A DNA stretch of 64,000 nt from Psychrobacillus sp. BL-248-WT-3. Its GTDB lineage: Bacteria > Bacillota > Bacilli > Bacillales_A > Planococcaceae. The notes below the pieces were generated by a model. The model was not told the origin of the DNA. It saw nothing but the letters and a program-made list of their open reading frames with translations, and searched no databases. The DNA lies in NCBI RefSeq assembly GCF_012843435.1, contig NZ_JABAFC010000001.1:248001-312000 (forward strand), read 5' to 3'. Positions 60,131-64,000 of the stretch are shown piece by piece (positions within the stretch are counted from its first letter, which is position 1; every line of letters begins with the position of its first letter). The position numbers were made by a program, and so were the translations under genes.

Positions 60131-60475
60131 TTGTCAGAAAATGAAGTAAGTGCTGATTTAATAAGAGGTCATATCGATACCATAATTTTAAAGGTTTTAA
60201 AGGCAGGAGATAATTATGGATATGAAATTATGAAGGCTATCTCAGTCGGTAGCAATGGAGAGTATATATTGAAAGAGCCGAGTTTATATAGCAGTCTGAA
60301 ACGATTAGAAAAGTTTGAACTTATCCATGCCTACTGGGGTGATCAGTCCCAAGGTGGCCGACGAAAATATTATACGATTACAAAAGAAGGCTTAGCGGCC
60401 TACGAAGAAAATGTAAGAGCATGGAATCGAGCAAAGCTGCTCATTGATCGATTAGTTTTAGGAGGGTGTGATTAA
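60131..60475 (+). CDS. PadR family transcriptional regulator
   Basis: 114 aa. The PadR winged helix is visible: IDTIILKVLKAGDNYGYEIM, LKEPSLYSSLKRLEKFELI and GGRRKYYTITKEGLAAYEE, with the C-terminal dimer helix short. PadR proteins usually repress their own operon and a neighbouring membrane protein gene. It starts with TTG 6 nt after AGAGGTG; GTG 60122 is inside that site. The next gene starts 1 nt after its stop. Confidence 0.88.
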   Translation: MSENEVSADLIRGHIDTIILKVLKAGDNYGYEIMKAISVGSNGEYILKEPSLYSSLKRLEKFELIHAYWGDQSQGGRRKYYTITKEGLAAYEENVRAWNRAKLLIDRLVLGGCD

Positions 60476-60476
60476 G

Positions 60477-61157
60477 ATGAATGAGGTACGAAATTATGTT
60501 AATAAAATGTTTGCTGGATACCCAAAAAATGAAGAAACATTAGAGTTAAAAGAAGAAGTAATCGGAAATTTAGAGGCTGAAATTGAAGACTTAGTTATGA
60601 ACAAGGGCATAACTTCTAAACAAGCATTTAGGATTAGCACAGAGAAGATGTCTAAACTGGATAGTGTAATCGAAGGTGTACAATCAGTTCAATTAAGTAA
60701 AGTGTTGGTCAAGCTTACGCAATGGTCGCTGATTTATTTATTGATAGCATGGATCATCTCTATTCCGTTTAATGTTTTTAGTTCCTTAAGGGCTACGAGC
60801 TGGCTGTTGTTAATAATCATATTAATAATTGGCGTATTTTATATCGTGTTAAAAATCATAGCAGGTTCTTTAACGAATGAAAGAACAATCCAATTAGCTT
60901 TTATGAATAGATGGCAAAAATGGATTTGGATTATTTGGGCATTGTTTATGGTAGCGCAGTGGGGAATGATTACTGCCATCCATTTTGGTAGTGATCTATG
61001 GTTTGGCCGTAATATCTCTATTGAAGGTCCTTATCAATTCGGTCAGACTATAGCAGCCTATTTGGCTCCATTTTTCTCCATCATTGTACCTTTATTAATT
61101 AACAGATTTAAAAACATAGTTATCAGAGGAGGTAATGAAGCGAACTATGAAGAATAA
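60477..61157 (+). CDS. Membrane protein of the PadR operon (permease-prefix/DUF1700-like)
   Basis: 226 aa. The N-terminal ~60 residues (MNEVRNYVNKMFAGYPKNEE ... LKEEVIGNLEAEIEDLVMNKG) form the helical domain typical of proteins encoded next to PadR regulators. Four transmembrane segments follow (residues ~80-100, ~108-128, ~148-170 and ~190-210). The pair PadR plus such a membrane protein usually responds to envelope stress or drugs. ATG 60477 follows GGAGGGTG. Confidence 0.75.
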   Translation: MNEVRNYVNKMFAGYPKNEETLELKEEVIGNLEAEIEDLVMNKGITSKQAFRISTEKMSKLDSVIEGVQSVQLSKVLVKLTQWSLIYLLIAWIISIPFNVFSSLRATSWLLLIIILIIGVFYIVLKIIAGSLTNERTIQLAFMNRWQKWIWIIWALFMVAQWGMITAIHFGSDLWFGRNISIEGPYQFGQTIAAYLAPFFSIIVPLLINRFKNIVIRGGNEANYEE

Positions 61158-61701
61158 GTTAATAATTGGATTATTCATTACTGGGCTTATACTTTTTGGA
61201 TGGATGAACCTTTTTTACCTACCAGAAAAAGAAAATTTACAAGCGGAAGAAATGCTACGGCAGCTTGATCCAGAGACCCATGATTTTAGCAAGGTGCTAG
61301 TATATGAAAATCTATATATGGGAAACAACTCAAATAATGCACATTTGTTTCAATCACTTCCTTTACAAAATTATTTGAATGGCTTTGAACAGGACCCTGA
61401 TCGTTTTTTGTTAATCGTGAATTATAAAGATTTAAGTGACGTTTCTCCTCGTCAAGTACAACAATCGGTCATTTATAATACTACAGCTGCTTTTGTACTT
61501 ATTAAGAATTTGGAACAAATAGAGTTAAGACTTCCAAATGAAAATTTTCTCGTTAACAGAAGCAATGTAGAGAGTGTTCTAGGGAATTTGGATGAGCTTT
61601 TAGATCCTCCATTATTTGAAAAAGAAGTGCAACAGCGATTAAAAACGGAAGAGATAGAGGATTGGTTAGACCAGTATATACAAGTCAGCAAGGAGGGCTA
61701 A
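61147..61701 (+). CDS. DUF4825-like membrane-anchored protein
   Basis: About 184 aa. One N-terminal transmembrane segment (LIIGLFITGLILFGWMNLF) is followed by an extracytoplasmic domain with the DUF4825 pattern: YMGNNSNNAHLFQSLPL, FLLIVNYKDL and TTAAFVLIKNLEQIEL. Function is not known. The start is uncertain: GAGGAGGT sits 1 nt before ATG 61135 and 13 nt before ATG 61147. It overlaps the end of the preceding gene and is followed 1 nt later by a methyltransferase gene. Confidence 0.7.
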   Translation: MKNKLIIGLFITGLILFGWMNLFYLPEKENLQAEEMLRQLDPETHDFSKVLVYENLYMGNNSNNAHLFQSLPLQNYLNGFEQDPDRFLLIVNYKDLSDVSPRQVQQSVIYNTTAAFVLIKNLEQIELRLPNENFLVNRSNVESVLGNLDELLDPPLFEKEVQQRLKTEEIEDWLDQYIQVSKEG

Positions 61702-61702
61702 C

Positions 61703-62407
61703 ATGAAGGATCGTGTCATTCAGGCGTATAACCAGCTCGCCGATGATTATGAATTTAACGTCGATCAAAGAAGTATATATAACACGGAATATGAGAGACC
61801 AGAAATGGTCAAACAAATGCCTTCTAATTTAAATAATCTAAGCGTTTTGGATGCGGGTTGTGCTGCAGGATGGTATACCTCCCAGCTTATACGGGAAGGG
61901 GCAACGGTTACAGCAATCGATATCAGTCCTAAAATGGTAGAGGCAACGAAAAGAAGAGTAAAGGACAAAGCAAATGTTCTTTGCTTAAGCTTAGAAGAAG
62001 AACTTCCCTTTGAAGACAATAGTTTTGATCTCATTATTAGCTCATTAGTCCTTCATTATATCAATGATTGGGAATTGACATTTAAAGAGTTTCAAAGAAT
62101 CTTAAAGCCAGGCGGTCAATTCATATTTTCGGTACACCACCCAACTATGGATATAAGATTGGCTAAGGAAGGAGATTATTTTTCACATGAATTTATAATA
62201 GATCAGTGGAAGCGCGATGGGAAAATAATTGAAGTGCCTTTTTATAGGAGACCTATGCAAGCCATCTTAAACGAAACTTTAAAATATTTTAAATTAGAGC
62301 GTCTTATAGAGCCACAGCCTACGGAAGAATTTAAGAAGATAGATCCTAAAGGTTATCACAAGCTGATGACAACACCACATTTTTTGATAATTAACGCTAG
62401 AAACTGA
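61703..62407 (+). CDS. Class I SAM-dependent methyltransferase
   Basis: 234 aa. SAM-binding motif I is VLDAGCAAGWYTSQL near residue 48, followed by AIDISPKMVEATKRR, motif II-like SFDLIISSLVLHYI and LKPGGQFIFSVHHPT. This is the Methyltransf_11 layout; the substrate is unknown. GGAGGG precedes the ATG. It is the last gene of the padR transcript or close to it. Confidence 0.82.
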   Translation: MKDRVIQAYNQLADDYEFNVDQRSIYNTEYERPEMVKQMPSNLNNLSVLDAGCAAGWYTSQLIREGATVTAIDISPKMVEATKRRVKDKANVLCLSLEEELPFEDNSFDLIISSLVLHYINDWELTFKEFQRILKPGGQFIFSVHHPTMDIRLAKEGDYFSHEFIIDQWKRDGKIIEVPFYRRPMQAILNETLKYFKLERLIEPQPTEEFKKIDPKGYHKLMTTPHFLIINARN

Positions 62408-62436
62408 GGGACATAAGGGTTAAGGGGGGATTAAAT

Positions 62437-62619
62437 ATGTCTAAAGAGTTTATTGCCATAATATCAATAGTTTCTGTAGTGATCTGGATGGTAGTTTCCC
62501 AAGAGGCTGTAAAACCCTCAAAAGAGATAAATTGGTGGAAAATGATAAGCTTACTTTCTGTAGGAACCGTATTGGTATTAGGGTTAACCATTTCCCTTTT
62601 TCAAAGCCTGCCGTTCTAG
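62437..62619 (+). CDS. Small membrane protein (60 aa)
   Basis: Two transmembrane segments (FIAIISIVSVVIWMVV and ISLLSVGTVLVLGLTISLF) are joined by a short charged loop. A strong AAGGGGGG site precedes the ATG. Function is unknown. Confidence 0.55.
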   Translation: MSKEFIAIISIVSVVIWMVVSQEAVKPSKEINWWKMISLLSVGTVLVLGLTISLFQSLPF

Positions 62620-62668
62620 GATAGGTAACTGGGTTTTTGTTGAATATCTAAATAACTATATGATTTTT

Positions 62669-62712
62669 AAAAGGACTTAGTTTGTTTGAAGTAAGCTAAG
62701 TCCTTTTATCCT
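62669..62712 (+). terminator. Terminator of the padR-region transcript
   Basis: AAAAGGACTTAG (62669-62680) and CTAAGTCCTTTT (62696-62707) form a perfect 12-bp stem with a 15-nt loop. Confidence 0.8.
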
Positions 62713-62764
62713 ACTAAAATGATTACACATTATAATAAATTTTATATTTCTTGGAGGAGTTAAA

Positions 62765-63178
62765 ATGTCTATAAAAGTAATCCATCATTTTACTGAAAAG
62801 CATTTAACAGACTTGTATCAATTATTTCAAAATGAATGGTGGACAAAAGAGCGTAGCTTAGCTGATATAAAAACAATGATTGATTTGAGTCATGTAACGA
62901 TAGGCTTAGTTGATCAGGTCTCAGATGAGCTAGTGGGCTTCGCAAGAGCAATTTCAGATGGAGTATACAGGGCGTTTATTTTTGATGTAATTGTAAAAGA
63001 AAACGGTCGGAAACAAGGATATGGGTTAACTCTAATGAACAGCCTGTTAAATCACTCAGTCATTCAGGATGTAGAGCGAGTCGAGCTTTATTGTCCTGAA
63101 AGATTAGTTTCCTACTATGAGCAATTTGGATTTTCTACCGATGTGAATGGTAGTACATTAATGAGGTTAAAGAGATAA
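62765..63178 (+). CDS. GNAT family N-acetyltransferase
   Basis: 137 aa, a minimal GNAT. Motif A is FDVIVKENGRKQGYGLTLMN near residue 75, and the C-terminal ELYCPERLVSYYEQFGF carries the conserved Tyr region. The acceptor is unknown. TTGGAGGAG precedes the ATG. Confidence 0.8.
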   Translation: MSIKVIHHFTEKHLTDLYQLFQNEWWTKERSLADIKTMIDLSHVTIGLVDQVSDELVGFARAISDGVYRAFIFDVIVKENGRKQGYGLTLMNSLLNHSVIQDVERVELYCPERLVSYYEQFGFSTDVNGSTLMRLKR

Positions 63179-63337
63179 CAGAAAGGACAAGGAACAGGGG
63201 AAAATATGGCTTTTATAGATTGATTACCTTTACAAGGGGGAAACAAAATTCACATTATATTCTTGGAGAAAGTATGAAGGACTTTTAGGAGTAATAATAA
63301 ATGAATCCCATAAAGCTATAAATGTCTAATTCAAAAT

Positions 63338-63384
63338 AAAGCTCCAGAAATTTTGCTTTGCGCAAAATTTTTGGAGCTTTTTAG
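63338..63384. terminator. Bidirectional terminator
   Basis: A 19-nt inverted repeat (arms 63338-63356 and 63362-63380) with one or two mismatches and a 5-nt loop lies between convergent units. A and T flanks allow function on both strands. Confidence 0.8.
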
Positions 63385-63415
63385 AGGGGCAATTTTATTC
63401 CCTGCAAATATTCGA

Positions 63416-63616
63416 TTATTTATTATTCCTTTTTATTAGCTCTGTTTGTTTAAGCGTTCGTTTATTTGCTTTATGGTCATGTACTACAAGGATAGCATGA
63501 ATAATTCCAGGTACGTAACCTAAAAAACATAGTAGTAAATTAAGAAAAGCTTGAAATGGCTTCCCGGAGAATAAAACTGCTACTGGTGGTAAAACAATAG
63601 CTAAAAGATACATCAT
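63416..63616 (-). CDS. YqaE/Pmp3 family membrane protein
   Basis: 66-aa two-TM proteolipid-type protein. The Pmp3 signature is plain: LLAIVLPPVAVLF, then NLLLCFLGYVPGIIHAILVV, with a basic C-terminal tail. In other organisms members respond to salt or membrane stress. ATG 63616 is 8 nt after AAGGAGC; a second ATG follows directly. A longer frame to 63649 is not supported. Confidence 0.85.
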   Translation of the reverse strand: MMYLLAIVLPPVAVLFSGKPFQAFLNLLLCFLGYVPGIIHAILVVHDHKANKRTLKQTELIKRNNK

Positions 63617-63726
63617 AGTTACTAGCTCCTTACAAGGATTTGTACACAATCATACAGAACAACTTGTAGGATTAGCAAACTATAACATAGTGGTATATAA
63701 TGGGTACTTTTCCTGAAGTAATAATA

Positions 63727-64000
63727 TTAATTAATGCTTTCTAATGCAATCTTTAAATTAGGGTAAATGACATCTGCAGCCACATCTATTCCTTCATTAA
63801 TGGTCATTTTAGCTAAATCAGGGCAAATCCCTGTTGCCATAACACTAATTCCCATTATACGAATCATTTGAACCAATTCGTTTATATATTGAACGTTTCC
63901 TTTATCGATTTTATATACCCCTGAAAAGTCAATTATAACGTAAAATACACCAGCACTTGCAATTTTAGGAGTTAAATTTTCTATCATATAGTCTATCCGA
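63727..64000 (-). CDS. STAS-domain protein, RsbR-like, 5' end outside the window
   Basis: The frame stays open to the right edge, so this is probably the C-terminal STAS domain of a longer protein. The domain reads VIIDFSGVYKIDKGNVQYIN then VMATGICPDLAKMTI, like the RsbR family of sigma-B stressosome co-antagonists. The positions where RsbR has phosphorylated Thr are Lys/Asp-Lys here. An ATG at 63987 is in frame but has no ribosome site. Length and partner genes are unknown. Confidence 0.6.
   Translation of the reverse strand, partial: RIDYMIENLTPKIASAGVFYVIIDFSGVYKIDKGNVQYINELVQMIRIMGISVMATGICPDLAKMTINEGIDVAADVIYPNLKIALESIN

Noticed and set aside
63179-63337. Remnant coding sequence after the GNAT gene
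   Set aside because: Short frames with ribosome-like sites exist but each hits stops quickly, and none reads as a recognisable protein.

Overview
The window is low-GC Firmicute DNA, most likely from a Bacillales member of the Lysinibacillus/Psychrobacillus/Sporosarcina (Planococcaceae) type. The reasons are strong AAGGAGG ribosome binding sites, frequent TTG and GTG starts, cre-like and CodY-like sites, and an amino acid dehydrogenase that closely resembles the phenylalanine dehydrogenase of Lysinibacillus sphaericus. The genus is an inference; no rRNA or tRNA gene was seen.

Layout. 1-8.9 kb: membrane proteins, a sucrose-phosphate-synthase/phosphatase-like pair, a ribA-ribD pair and a nucleotidase. 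8.9-18.2 kb: mixed housekeeping and accessory genes (lipoprotein, VanY-like peptidase, coiled-coil protein, APH-like kinase, Nudix hydrolase, aldo/keto reductase, gluzincin-like membrane peptidase, VOC, GNAT, SUKH, TIMP-like protein), including a lipoprotein gene broken by an amber codon. 18.6-20.4 kb (minus strand): an adaptive-response operon (adaA, alkA, ogt). 20.8-29.0 kb: a phenylacetyl-CoA degradation cluster (paaABCD, an EthD protein, paaF, paaG, an aldehyde dehydrogenase, then paaH and paaJ). 29.0-31.2 kb: a divergent MFS pump/TetR pair with clear operators. 31.4-34.1 kb: two unknown proteins and PaaX. 34.2-34.9 kb: a frameshifted small gene and a threefold 125-bp tandem repeat. 35.0-37.3 kb: hexapeptide protein (possibly PaaY), nitronate-monooxygenase-like protein and a GntR regulator. 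37.7-54.4 kb: a run of 17 co-directional genes for aromatic amino acids and 4-hydroxyphenylacetate. 54.8-64 kb: nitroreductase, VOC, catalase, oxidoreductase, NTF2-like, PadR operon, methyltransferase, GNAT, Pmp3-type and STAS proteins.

Main reading. The 37.7-54.4 kb run starts with a FlK-type thioesterase, phenylalanine dehydrogenase and a complete four-gene 2-oxoacid dehydrogenase complex (E1alpha, E1beta, E2, E3). It continues with a TrpXYZ-type ABC importer and the homoprotocatechuate meta-cleavage genes (hpaG1, G2, F, B, C, an HpaI-like DapA-family aldolase, E, D). Together with the paa cluster 9 kb upstream this suggests one system: Phe -> phenylpyruvate -> phenylacetyl-CoA -> Paa pathway, with no phenylacetate-CoA ligase needed. 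Tyrosine would follow the same first two steps to 4-hydroxyphenylacetyl-CoA, which the thioesterase would release as 4-hydroxyphenylacetate for HpaBC. No paaK, paaE, paaZ or hpaH was found in the window, which fits in part with this bypass. PaaX, GntR, a perfect cre match and several CodY-like boxes suggest layered control. The fork is an inference from gene content and order.
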